64,000 nucleotides of DNA, from positions 62,001 through 126,000 of the forward strand of contig NZ_JBBEWC010000006.1 of assembly GCF_037860775.1 (NCBI RefSeq), read 5' to 3'. The notes beneath the pieces were generated by a model. It did no database searches. It had not been told where the DNA came from and saw only the letters and a list, made by a program, of their open reading frames with translations. Origin of the DNA: Emticicia soli. Its GTDB lineage: Bacteria; Bacteroidota; Bacteroidia; Cytophagales; Spirosomataceae. Made by a program: the position numbers and the translations under genes. How positions within the stretch are numbered: the first letter of the stretch is position 1; every line of letters starts with the position of its first letter. Shown in pieces: positions 1 through 7,464 of the stretch.

Positions 1-1131
1 GCAACTATGGCAGGCGCTTTAGGCTGGGGCGTTGGTGGTATTATGAGTTATGGTATAGTTGTTGGATATGGCCGTGCCGATGATTTTGTGAATGCTTATT
101 ACGGCCTTATGATGCTGTTTGTGATTGGTGGCTTATACGGTTATATTGGTGGTGGGCTTTTTGGCCTTGCTTTGGCTAGCACTGCTAAAAACCCTGTTAA
201 ATGGGCTAATCTGCTTGTAGAAATGGTAGCAGGCGCTGTTCTGTTTTATTTCTTTATGATTACCGAGTTTGAGTGGTTCATGACCCCGCCACGCTCCGAA
301 ATGTGGGCGGCTTGTTTTGGTATGGCTGTAGCTCTTACGTGGTTTCTGGTGCGCCATCAGCAAAGTTCGGCTTTAAGGGTAGCCATTTTCTCGGGTTTAG
401 GCGGTGGCTTTGGTTTTGCTTTTGGCAATTTCTTGCAGGTATTGGGGAGCGTATCGGGTATAAAATTTAATTTCTGGAATGTAATGGAATATTCGATTGG
501 CTTCTTTGGTGGCGCAGGCATGACCTACGGCACCCTGACTTCATCGTGGGAAAAATCAGAACCTACGCAAAACAAAAGCGCGCAACTATTTCCGCTTCTA
601 ATGCTTACCCTCCTTATTCCTTATACAATGTGGCAACAGAATTTTGATGCCGAAGGTGTTTACAAATTGCTCAGTAAACTTAATGTACCAGATGGTAGCC
701 CACTCTTTGCTTTTACTAACTGGAGTGGCCTGGTTTTAATTTTGCTTAGTACTACTATATGGCTTTATAAGTATTTTGTAAGCCAACCAAGCAGTGTAAA
801 TTATGGTTACAAAGAAGTTTATACTTTTTTTGTGGGTCATTTAAGTTTGTATATCCTCTTTAGCCTTATTGATACAGGTGCATTTATCAGCACCTATCGG
901 ATCGAACAATACCTATACGTGGTAAATCTGGTTGTAATTTTACTACTCATCAATAAAACCCAGCCTGGCTTTACAAATCGAACTAATAATGTTAACAAAT
1001 GGTCGGTAAATATGGTAGCAGTAGCTTTATTTATTGCCTTGCTGGCATTGGTAGCCAGTAATTCGCACGAAGAGCTAAAAGGTGCACAGAAAAGATTTGG
1101 CGCTGAACCTGTTGAAGAGGTTGCGAAGTAA
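1..1131 (+). CDS. Polytopic membrane protein, unknown function (5' partial)
   Basis: The frame is open from the first base, so the true start probably lies outside the window; an in-frame ATG is at 7. The visible part is about 376 codons with roughly ten hydrophobic segments, several very glycine-rich (GWGVGGIMSYG near the start, YGYIGGGLFGLAL near residue 47). It ends in a short charged tail rich in Glu and Lys. I do not recognise a family: there is no ATP-binding site, transporter signature or catalytic motif. It is the last gene before a palindromic element, and the next plus-strand gene begins about 260 bases on. The many membrane segments make an inner-membrane location likely. Its role is unknown. 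Confidence 0.75.
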   Translation, partial: ATMAGALGWGVGGIMSYGIVVGYGRADDFVNAYYGLMMLFVIGGLYGYIGGGLFGLALASTAKNPVKWANLLVEMVAGAVLFYFFMITEFEWFMTPPRSEMWAACFGMAVALTWFLVRHQQSSALRVAIFSGLGGGFGFAFGNFLQVLGSVSGIKFNFWNVMEYSIGFFGGAGMTYGTLTSSWEKSEPTQNKSAQLFPLLMLTLLIPYTMWQQNFDAEGVYKLLSKLNVPDGSPLFAFTNWSGLVLILLSTTIWLYKYFVSQPSSVNYGYKEVYTFFVGHLSLYILFSLIDTGAFISTYRIEQYLYVVNLVVILLLINKTQPGFTNRTNNVNKWSVNMVAVALFIALLALVASNSHEELKGAQKRFGAEPVEEVAK

Positions 1132-1143
1132 AATACAGAAGTG

Positions 1144-1262
1144 TCGGTGAATAAATTCACCGCCTAAAATAACAAAGGTCTTTTTTATAGTGCCCGACTT
1201 AAGTCGGGTCACATATACAATATAATTCCTTTGTTATTTTAGTCACCGAATTTATTCGGTGA
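1144..1262. repeat. Nested palindromic element (119 bp, MITE/REP-like)
   Basis: Two outer arms, 1144-1178 and 1228-1262, are inverted copies of each other; 14 bases next to the centre (TAAAATAACAAAGG and its complement) are perfect. Each outer arm is itself a hairpin around GAATAAATTC or its complement. The middle holds a perfect 16-base palindrome, CCCGACTTAAGTCGGG, at 1193-1208. The whole could fold into a cruciform with three stems. It lies between two plus-strand genes, so it may also act as a terminator, but there is no clean T tract. Confidence 0.75.
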
Positions 1263-1391
1263 AACTCAAGTTTGTTACATACATGTATTTTTTAACAGCT
1301 TACTCCAACTTGCTGATAATCACCCTAAAACCTGACGATACTCATAATGCAGCTTTTGCCATTTGCCGACCTTTGCAAAAAGCAAACTTTT

Positions 1392-1790
1392 ATGAAATCG
1401 CTCCTTAGCACAATCGCATCTATACTTCTCATATTTAATGGTTTAAGTGCCATTTATGGCGGCTGGCACCTGATTACCTCGCCCGACGGCAGTAGTTTAC
1501 AAATGCCCCTAATTATATTAGACAAAAGCCCATTTACCGATTATTACATACCCGGTATTATTCTTTTTGTGGCTAACGGTATAGCCAGTTTAGCCGTATT
1601 TGTGGCTATTCTAGTCAAACCTCGTAAATTGGCCTGGCTCATTTCGGTTCAGGGCGCAATACTCACAGGTTGGATATTGATACAGGTAATTATGATACAA
1701 GCGGTATCTCCGCTACACTTTATTTATGGTGCTGTTGGTGTGGCCTTAATTGTTGTAGGCCGACAAATCACTCAATCAAGCAGAGTCTGA
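1392..1790 (+). CDS. Small four-helix membrane protein, unknown function
   Basis: About 132 residues from the ATG at 1392. An earlier in-frame ATG at 1347 would add 15 polar residues before what looks like the first membrane helix, so the later start is preferred. Four hydrophobic stretches follow one another, with short loops such as ITSPDGSSLQMP and KPRKLAW. There are no catalytic motifs. The size and spacing resemble small uncharacterised bacterial membrane proteins of the DoxX/DUF type, but I cannot name a family. Its last 19 bases overlap the 3' end of the convergent phosphodiesterase gene. Confidence 0.65.
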   Translation: MKSLLSTIASILLIFNGLSAIYGGWHLITSPDGSSLQMPLIILDKSPFTDYYIPGIILFVANGIASLAVFVAILVKPRKLAWLISVQGAILTGWILIQVIMIQAVSPLHFIYGAVGVALIVVGRQITQSSRV

Positions 1791-2632
1791 TATACTTTTC
1801 TTACGTAGTCGGTCTGAATGAGGTCTATACCCATTGTTGTGGCCTTTTTATAGTTGTTCGGATTATCGAGTAGCCCTAGCACGTCGGTAAATATTTTTAC
1901 TTTGTGCGTATGTATTTCTGCTACCAGGTTTTCGTTCAGTATTGTCCAGCGAACATCAAAGGCATAAGGATTCAGGCGTTTTACTTTATCAGCAATTTCT
2001 TCTGCCTTGTTTAATGAAGGCATAAGTTTAGCTTTCGGATACACCTTTTTCAAAGCCATCAGGAAATCATCAGACCCATAAAAAACGGCATCTTTCAGCA
2101 GTTTGCTTGCTTTCAATTGTTCTACTAATGGTTCGGGTGCTACGTCTTTACAATCAACGTATAGATTTGTTTTGTGTTTATGGGTTTTGTTCCAATTGGC
2201 TAGCAGTTGGGTTGTTTCTTGTAATGTAGGTATTCTCTCTTCTTTAAATCGCTCGTTGTAGCCTTTCCCTGCCGATAGCTGTTTTAACTCGGCCAGTGTA
2301 AAGTTTTTCATTGGGCCTTGGCCGTTTGTTGTGCGGTTTAGTGTGCCATCGTGCAAAATAACCAGTTGGCCGTCTTTGGTGGTGCGTACATCAATTTCGA
2401 TATAATCTACACCCATTGCCAACACTGCATTAAAAGTAGACAGCGTGTTTTCGGGTGCTACAATAGAGCTACCTCTGTGCGCCGATAAGCCAAGCTTATA
2501 TTTTTGTTTTAATAACTGAGATGAATCTGCGCCTGTCTGACTTTTACTAATTGAATTATGAGCAGGAATAAAAGAACTAAGGGCAATACCAATCAGGAGT
2601 GAAATTGTAATAGATTTTGTAAGCGATTTCAT
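1772..2632 (-). CDS. Glycerophosphodiester phosphodiesterase, secreted
   Basis: A 286-residue GDPD-family enzyme that hydrolyses deacylated phospholipids to glycerol 3-phosphate and an alcohol. An N-terminal signal peptide (about residues 1-24) places it in the periplasm or outside the cell. Family motifs are intact: HRG at 52-54, PENT at 60-63, EIDVR at 79-83 (two acidic metal ligands) and HD at 94-95. The gene starts 8 bases after a FecR-like stub, so the two are probably co-transcribed. It lies downstream of a phosphatase, a ceramidase-like protein and a SusC/SusD pair, which fits scavenging of lipid-derived phosphate. Its 3' end overlaps the convergent small membrane protein gene by 19 bases. 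Confidence 0.92.
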   Translation of the reverse strand: MKSLTKSITISLLIGIALSSFIPAHNSISKSQTGADSSQLLKQKYKLGLSAHRGSSIVAPENTLSTFNAVLAMGVDYIEIDVRTTKDGQLVILHDGTLNRTTNGQGPMKNFTLAELKQLSAGKGYNERFKEERIPTLQETTQLLANWNKTHKHKTNLYVDCKDVAPEPLVEQLKASKLLKDAVFYGSDDFLMALKKVYPKAKLMPSLNKAEEIADKVKRLNPYAFDVRWTILNENLVAEIHTHKVKIFTDVLGLLDNPNNYKKATTMGIDLIQTDYVRKVYQTLLD

Positions 2633-2640
2633 GAATTTAC

Positions 2641-2841
2641 TTATTGGTCGTTTTCCGACGAAGTTTTTTTGTTTTGATTTGCTTCTGCAAGAAGCTGGTT
2701 AAAATAACGCTCAAGGATAGTTGAGTATTCGGGCGACATTTCGGTTTCTCCTATACCAGCCAACAGCTCTGCCAGTTCTTCGCTGGAGAGTTTATTGTTG
2801 ATTAATCTATCCATTAAATAATCAGGACGAGTTCGCTCCAT
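2641..2841 (-). CDS. Small protein resembling the N-terminal helical domain of FecR anti-sigma factors
   Basis: A 66-residue soluble protein from ATG 2841; a GTG at 2874 would add 11 residues. The beginning (DYLMDRLINNKLSSEELAEL) has the layout of the cytoplasmic anti-sigma domain of Bacteroidota FecR proteins, a helix followed by an L-S-x-E-E-x-x-E-L turn. There is no transmembrane helix and no periplasmic FecR domain; the C-terminus is Lys/Glu/Asn-rich. It could be a decayed FecR or a free-standing sigma-binding domain. It sits 8 bases before the phosphodiesterase gene and on the same strand as the ECF sigma gene about 10 kb upstream, whose FecR partner is otherwise missing. The family call is moderate; the function is inferred. 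Confidence 0.55.
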   Translation of the reverse strand: MERTRPDYLMDRLINNKLSSEELAELLAGIGETEMSPEYSTILERYFNQLLAEANQNKKTSSENDQ

Positions 2842-2949
2842 GCTTATTGTTGGTTGGTATTGAATGTCACACACATTGAAATTTGTTTGAATTCTTTAAG
2901 GTGCAGATGTATTGAAATAAAGGTAGAGAGTTTTATGTTGTGCGATAAG

Positions 2950-3055
2950 AACCCCATCCCCAACCCTTCCCCAACAGTGGGGAAGGGAGATTAAAGTCCC
3001 TCTCCCCACTGTTGGGGAGCGGCCGCCGCTGCGGAGGGATTTAGGGTGTGGGGTT
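2950..3055. repeat. GC-rich inverted repeat, CCCCA-type dispersed element
   Basis: An imperfect inverted repeat of about 106 bp. The left arm begins AACCCCATCCCC and the right arm ends GGTGTGGGGTT. The central arms share CCCCAACAGTGGGG-type sequence. An extra GC-rich block with a NotI-like GCGGCCGC at 3020-3027 interrupts the right arm. Similar CCCCA-rich hairpins are common intergenic repeats in Bacteroidota and cyanobacteria. No coding potential is seen from 2842 to 3126. Confidence 0.65.
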
Positions 3056-3126
3056 TTCTTAACCATATAAACCCTTTTACTTTCATTCTTAACTTAGTTT
3101 TATCACTACAATAGATAAGCCCCTCA

Positions 3127-4482
3127 TCACAATACCTTATTTCCATCAACCACAAATACCCTTGTGCTTACGGTATATGTACCGCCGTTAGGGTCTTTGT
3201 ATTTCAGGTCTACATAAAATGCACCAAAACCTTTGGTTGGATACGGAACCGTAACTTTTACTACAGGCTCTTTGCTCAATTTAAGATTATTGCTCAACCA
3301 CAGGTTATTACGGAAATCTCGGTCTGATGAAGTTGTGTGCCAAAGTGTTGCACCCACTAAATCGTCTTGCATGGCATTAATAGCAAGTTCTACACCCTCT
3401 TTGCCATTGGTGGTTGTCCAGGTATTGGCCGGAAACTCTTTGCCCATTAGAGTTAAACCAAAGAATGCCGTTAGTGATTGGAAAGCCTGTTTGCCTCCGC
3501 CTAAATCATGGCCTGCATTTGGGGTGTAATGAATCATGTTTTTACCCGGAATCTGGTCATAATAGTGTTTGATGGCATCTACTGTCCAGTATTCATCGTT
3601 AGTACCGATAAAGATAATTTTCGGAATCGTCAGTTTTGCTCTGTAAGAATATGGGTCAACCATAGTGGTAATGGCTCTCCCCTCTTTAGAGTCAGCACCT
3701 TGCGGAATACCCAATTTAGTATAATCTTCAATCTGAATGCTGTACTCGCCATAAGTTTTAAACTGATAGTCGAGTGTTGCAGGCATATTCAACATATCAA
3801 TTACCATTGGCCCGATACCTACCACACGTTTGTCGTCGATAGCACTCGATAACCAGGTTGTCCAGCCACGTTTAGAAGCCCCCGAAATCACAAATCTATT
3901 AACCGCAAAATTGTTGTTTTTCTTGGCAAACTCCTGCACGGCATCCATTGCTTTCACTGCCGACTTCACCATCGGGAACAACAAAGGCCATGTGTAATCG
4001 TTGTCTTTTTTGAAATTATGAAGTGTGTACGAGATAAGCGCATCTTCGGTCAAATCGCCGTACAAAGGCTGATTAGGCACTTGTTTAATCAAGGCAACAA
4101 TGGCCTTTGTTTTTTCAGAAACCTCAGCCAGCGAAGGCCACAGTTTATCTTCTTTACTCCAGTTTGGTTGTTCGTCTTTGTTTGAGCCACCTGTTATAAA
4201 CAACAAAGCACCATCGTATTGTTTTACTTTTGGCACAAAAATAGACAATTGGTGTCTCCAGGTGTATTGTCTCCATTTTTGCGAGGTAAGCACAAGGTTA
4301 TACATCGTTACGTTACCTTTTGTCAATGAGTCTTTCACTTCCCATTTAAAGGTCTTGTCGCCGTTGTTGATATAACTTTTAAGGGCAGTTTCTGGCGTAA
4401 CAGCGTTTTGTGCATACACACAAACCGATGTGATTACCAAGGCTGTACAAATACTAAGCAATCTTTTTAAAGTACTTTTCAT
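3127..4482 (-). CDS. PhoPQ-activated pathogenicity-related family protein (secreted alpha/beta hydrolase-like)
   Basis: A 451-residue protein of the PhoPQ-related (PqaA-like) family. It has a signal peptide ending near VYAQ at residue 25. Recognisable are the N-terminal pattern TPETALKSYI, the strand-turn segment LLFITGGSN near residue 100, and a nucleophile-elbow-like SGASKRGW at 200-207 with Ser203. A late GTNDEYW acid segment and AGHDLGG supply the probable Asp and His. The substrate is not established for the family. It lies 42 bases downstream of the ceramidase-like gene on the same strand, so co-transcription is likely. A secreted hydrolase beside a phosphatase and a phosphodiesterase fits lipid or glycan degradation outside the cytoplasm. 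Confidence 0.88.
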   Translation of the reverse strand: MKSTLKRLLSICTALVITSVCVYAQNAVTPETALKSYINNGDKTFKWEVKDSLTKGNVTMYNLVLTSQKWRQYTWRHQLSIFVPKVKQYDGALLFITGGSNKDEQPNWSKEDKLWPSLAEVSEKTKAIVALIKQVPNQPLYGDLTEDALISYTLHNFKKDNDYTWPLLFPMVKSAVKAMDAVQEFAKKNNNFAVNRFVISGASKRGWTTWLSSAIDDKRVVGIGPMVIDMLNMPATLDYQFKTYGEYSIQIEDYTKLGIPQGADSKEGRAITTMVDPYSYRAKLTIPKIIFIGTNDEYWTVDAIKHYYDQIPGKNMIHYTPNAGHDLGGGKQAFQSLTAFFGLTLMGKEFPANTWTTTNGKEGVELAINAMQDDLVGATLWHTTSSDRDFRNNLWLSNNLKLSKEPVVKVTVPYPTKGFGAFYVDLKYKDPNGGTYTVSTRVFVVDGNKVL

Positions 4483-4524
4483 AATAAGATTTTATTCGGT
4501 TAATAAAAAGAGAGATGAAAATAA

Positions 4525-5805
4525 TTATTGAGGTTTCGGGCTATCTTTTACAAGTTTTAGGGCTTGCTCGATATAAATTTCGCCTGTCATTTCGCCGAGG
4601 CTCGTACGGCTTACGTACTCATAGCGTTTAAAACTGTTAAAATCTACTTTGGTAAGCATATAGCCAAAGGCATCGTTTGTAAGCCCGAATAAAAACGGCA
4701 GTTTGGTTGCCATATTACGTTTTACATAATACCCGATATTCGGCAGAGCTTCGCCCGGAACTGTCAGAATCTGTGCAGGGCCAATATTCAGCAAATTTAA
4801 TTGCGTGCTCACTACATTTTCTTTATTCAAATCATGTTTCAGCGGAGAGTTTTTCAGAATAAAACGCATTATCTCCGAATCAACCGGAAACTCTATTTTA
4901 CGAGCCACACAATAAATATCAGGGTTTGGCAGTACTGCCGCTTTGTCAACAATACGCAGGGCTTCATCAGCCAGTAATTCACCTATTCTTATACATTCTT
5001 CCCATGTATTGGCTTCTTTCTGGCCTTCGCCTTCCTTGCCATATTCCAGGCGGGTATCGGCCGTTACCATGCCTCCTTGTGCACCATTCATAAACAAAGC
5101 TATGCCCCCTGCTTTAGCCTCAATACGGTCGTACAATGGCCCGCAGAGGTCAGGACTTAATATACCTCGACCAGAGCCTATTACTTCGGGGTGAACAGCG
5201 TAGTTTACCAACGTAGCAATGGCTTTTCCTTGTCTGTTTCCGGTAGTGGCAATGGCTTGTATTACCCCACATCGAGGGTCGTACAAAGCTGGTGCGTAAT
5301 AGTTATAAGCAATTTTACCTTTGGCTTCATCAACAGCAATTTTAAGAGAAGCAGGTTCTAGTTTGCCAATGGCTTCGTTTACGGCATCGGCAATTTGTTG
5401 TACGCACCAGTCGAGGTATTTTAAATCGGCCGAGGCTTTTCCGCTGGCATCAGGAAAAGCATAAGCATCGGGGCCACTATGGGTATGCGTAGCGCCGATA
5501 AGAATATTTTCGGGTGCAATACCCTTTATTAAAGCCCTTGATTTATTACCCAGTATCGATGTCCAACCCAGGTTATCTACATTTACGATAGCAATACGGG
5601 TTGAGCCTTTTTCAAAAACCATTGCCCGTGCATACAAATCGCCTTTTTTCTCTTTACTGGCTTTAGGTGTACCTATTCCACCCGAAACAGGTAACAGCGG
5701 ATTTGGCGTAATAACCCGAACAGCCGCCCCTACTTTCAGGGTCTGGGCTGATGCACTGACAAGGCAATAAAAAAGCAGGCAAACAAGAAGAGCATATTTT
5801 TTCAT
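4525..5805 (-). CDS. Neutral/alkaline ceramidase N-terminal-domain protein, secreted
   Basis: 426 residues with a signal peptide (cleavage near SASAQ, residue 21). The fold signature of the neutral ceramidase N-terminal domain is present: AGAAVRVITP-type start (VGAAVRVITP, 25-34), the zinc motif THTHSGP at 106-112, YAVHPEVIGSG with a further His, and NGAQGG. Characterised neutral ceramidases hydrolyse ceramide to sphingosine and fatty acid and are about 650 residues with an extra C-terminal Ig-like domain. This protein has only the catalytic domain, as do many environmental Bacteroidota and Planctomycete homologues whose substrates are unknown. Ceramidase activity is therefore an inference. 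It starts after the terminator of the phosphatase gene and precedes the PhoPQ-type gene. Confidence 0.85.
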   Translation of the reverse strand: MKKYALLVCLLFYCLVSASAQTLKVGAAVRVITPNPLLPVSGGIGTPKASKEKKGDLYARAMVFEKGSTRIAIVNVDNLGWTSILGNKSRALIKGIAPENILIGATHTHSGPDAYAFPDASGKASADLKYLDWCVQQIADAVNEAIGKLEPASLKIAVDEAKGKIAYNYYAPALYDPRCGVIQAIATTGNRQGKAIATLVNYAVHPEVIGSGRGILSPDLCGPLYDRIEAKAGGIALFMNGAQGGMVTADTRLEYGKEGEGQKEANTWEECIRIGELLADEALRIVDKAAVLPNPDIYCVARKIEFPVDSEIMRFILKNSPLKHDLNKENVVSTQLNLLNIGPAQILTVPGEALPNIGYYVKRNMATKLPFLFGLTNDAFGYMLTKVDFNSFKRYEYVSRTSLGEMTGEIYIEQALKLVKDSPKPQ

Positions 5806-5965
5806 GCGTATTATGGGTAGTTTAAATACTAAAATGCACTTTTTAGGTCAGAATCAGGTACGAAATCATTCAATTCCTCAGCCGCTTGCTCTACTTTATA
5901 CTAATTGTTCTAAAGAAAGTACTATTGCGTGTAGAAACATTTTTTGAGGACACTACCCACAAAAT

Positions 5966-5997
5966 AAAAAAGGGACAAGAGTTGCCTCTCGTCCCCT
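5966..5997 (-). terminator. Rho-independent terminator after the metallophosphatase gene
   Basis: Read on the minus strand, a 10-bp stem (5972-5981 with 5986-5995, one mismatch) has a 4-base loop and is followed by a T-rich run, CCCTTTTTTATTTTG. It begins about 20 bases after the phosphatase stop codon. It marks the end of the sigma/SusC/SusD/phosphatase unit, so the ceramidase gene downstream probably has its own promoter or depends on read-through. Confidence 0.8.
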
Positions 5998-6017
5998 ACG
6001 TACGCCAATATATACAA

Positions 6018-7388
6018 TCAATTCTTCTCAGGTGTTTTTGGAATTTTGTTTACCAGTTGGTTGGCTTTTCCGGCTCTTTTCTTCAAATCGAAGGCATCGT
6101 ACAGTTCTCCGGTTGCAGTAAAGGCTTTGTAAGTCAGCATATCTCCTTCTACCGTCAGTAATTGGAACAACTGTGTGTTACTTGCCTTACGGCTCATCCA
6201 AGGGTCGTCTGATATATCATACATTTTCGGCCCTGATACAGATACTACATATACCGTACCCGATTGCTGGCTTTTGTTAGCCTCAACCTTTACCGAGTTA
6301 CTTACCATACCTCGGCCATAGGCGTGGTCGTGGCCTTGTAATATTATATCAACCTTGTGTTTGTCGATGATTGGTTTGAATCGCTTACGCAATTCTATGT
6401 TATCACGGTTTGGTTTGGTTGAATAAAACGGATAATGAAGGGTTATTGCTGTCCATTTACGAGGGTTATGAGTCAATACCGAATCTAACCATTTGGCTTG
6501 TGCATTCGCAAAATGCTCTGACTCATCTATTTCTTCGGCATTCAACGAAATCACTTTTAGGTCTGAATAGTTCACCTCGTAGCAGGTTTCTTCAAGCCCT
6601 TTTGGCCCGTTGGTAGGCAAATTATATTGTTTTCTCCATTGTGGCGATAATTTCCCTTTGCCATATTCGTGGTTGCCGGGTGTCATTACGCTTGGCACAG
6701 TAGCATGAATATACGAGCCTGCATGAAACCACTCGCCCCACTCAACATCGTGGTCGTTGCGGTTTATTAGGTCTCCGGCGTGTAACATAAAAGCTACTTC
6801 GGGCATGGTTTTGTAAGCCTCTCTGACAACTCTCGACCAATGTGATTTTACATCATTCTGGGCATCGCCAAAATATAGGAACGAAAGCGGACGGCCCGCA
6901 GTGCTTTTAGGCATACGGAACTGAAACCATTCGCTAAAATGCTTATCATTCCCTACCCGATACACATATAATGCACCCGGAGTAAGGTTATCAATAATAC
7001 CCGAATGATAATTGGCTTTTATCTCAGGCTCTTCAAGGTATTTTACTTTAAGGTATTCGGTAGTAGCCTTAATAGTGCGCACATTCTTTACAAACTGTGT
7101 GCCGTCTGTAGCCAAAGCTACCTGAATTTCTCCTTTCGTAACAGTGGTATCTGTACGCCAGTTTACTGCTATTGAAGTTTCGGGCGTTGCTGTCAGATTT
7201 AGTATGATGCGGTCGGGGTGTGCTGCGGGTAACAGAACTTTTACGTCCAGATTCATGGCCACAGCGTGGTCATGCGGGTGTGAGTGGTCGTGCGGGTGTG
7301 CGTGCTCTTGAGAAAAAGCTGTGTGGAAACTACTACTACAAATTAAAAAACAAAAAATCTTGTATATATCTCTTTTAATAAAATTCAT
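6018..7388 (-). CDS. Purple-acid-phosphatase-like metallophosphoesterase with a histidine-rich N-terminus
   Basis: 456 residues, secreted (signal peptide to about residue 26). Directly after it comes an alternating-histidine segment with seven His at residues 29-41. An FnIII-like purple acid phosphatase N-terminal domain (about 55-160) leads to a calcineurin-type catalytic domain: FGDAQ (Asp175), AGDLIN (Asp206), GNHEYG (239-244), LHYP (His318) and GHDH (353-355). In true purple acid phosphatases the second motif is GDxxY and the Tyr binds ferric iron; here that position is Asn209, so the enzyme is probably not purple. It likely releases phosphate from esters outside the cytoplasm. It follows SusD by 76 bases and ends at a terminator. 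Confidence 0.9.
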   Translation of the reverse strand: MNFIKRDIYKIFCFLICSSSFHTAFSQEHAHPHDHSHPHDHAVAMNLDVKVLLPAAHPDRIILNLTATPETSIAVNWRTDTTVTKGEIQVALATDGTQFVKNVRTIKATTEYLKVKYLEEPEIKANYHSGIIDNLTPGALYVYRVGNDKHFSEWFQFRMPKSTAGRPLSFLYFGDAQNDVKSHWSRVVREAYKTMPEVAFMLHAGDLINRNDHDVEWGEWFHAGSYIHATVPSVMTPGNHEYGKGKLSPQWRKQYNLPTNGPKGLEETCYEVNYSDLKVISLNAEEIDESEHFANAQAKWLDSVLTHNPRKWTAITLHYPFYSTKPNRDNIELRKRFKPIIDKHKVDIILQGHDHAYGRGMVSNSVKVEANKSQQSGTVYVVSVSGPKMYDISDDPWMSRKASNTQLFQLLTVEGDMLTYKAFTATGELYDAFDLKKRAGKANQLVNKIPKTPEKN

Positions 7389-7411
7389 ATTCGGTGAGGT
7401 TATGTGAAAAA

Positions 7412-7438
7412 TTAGAGGCGGCCATTAAGCACCGCCCC
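7412..7438 (-). terminator. Hairpin between susD-like and phosphatase genes (possible attenuator)
   Basis: On the minus strand, GGCGG (432-436 of the 7 kb block) pairs with CCGCC (7417-7421), extended by weaker pairs, and is followed by TAATTTTTC. It lies in the 76-base gap after the SusD stop. A weak terminator here would make SusC/SusD more abundant than the phosphatase, a common arrangement in Bacteroidota operons. Confidence 0.5.
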
Positions 7439-7464
7439 CAATCAATTTTTAAAACAATCTACTT

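Noticed and set aside
6018..7388. Calling the phosphatase a true purple acid phosphatase
   Set aside because: The Tyr of the GDxxY motif is replaced by Asn, so the chromophoric iron site is not expected.
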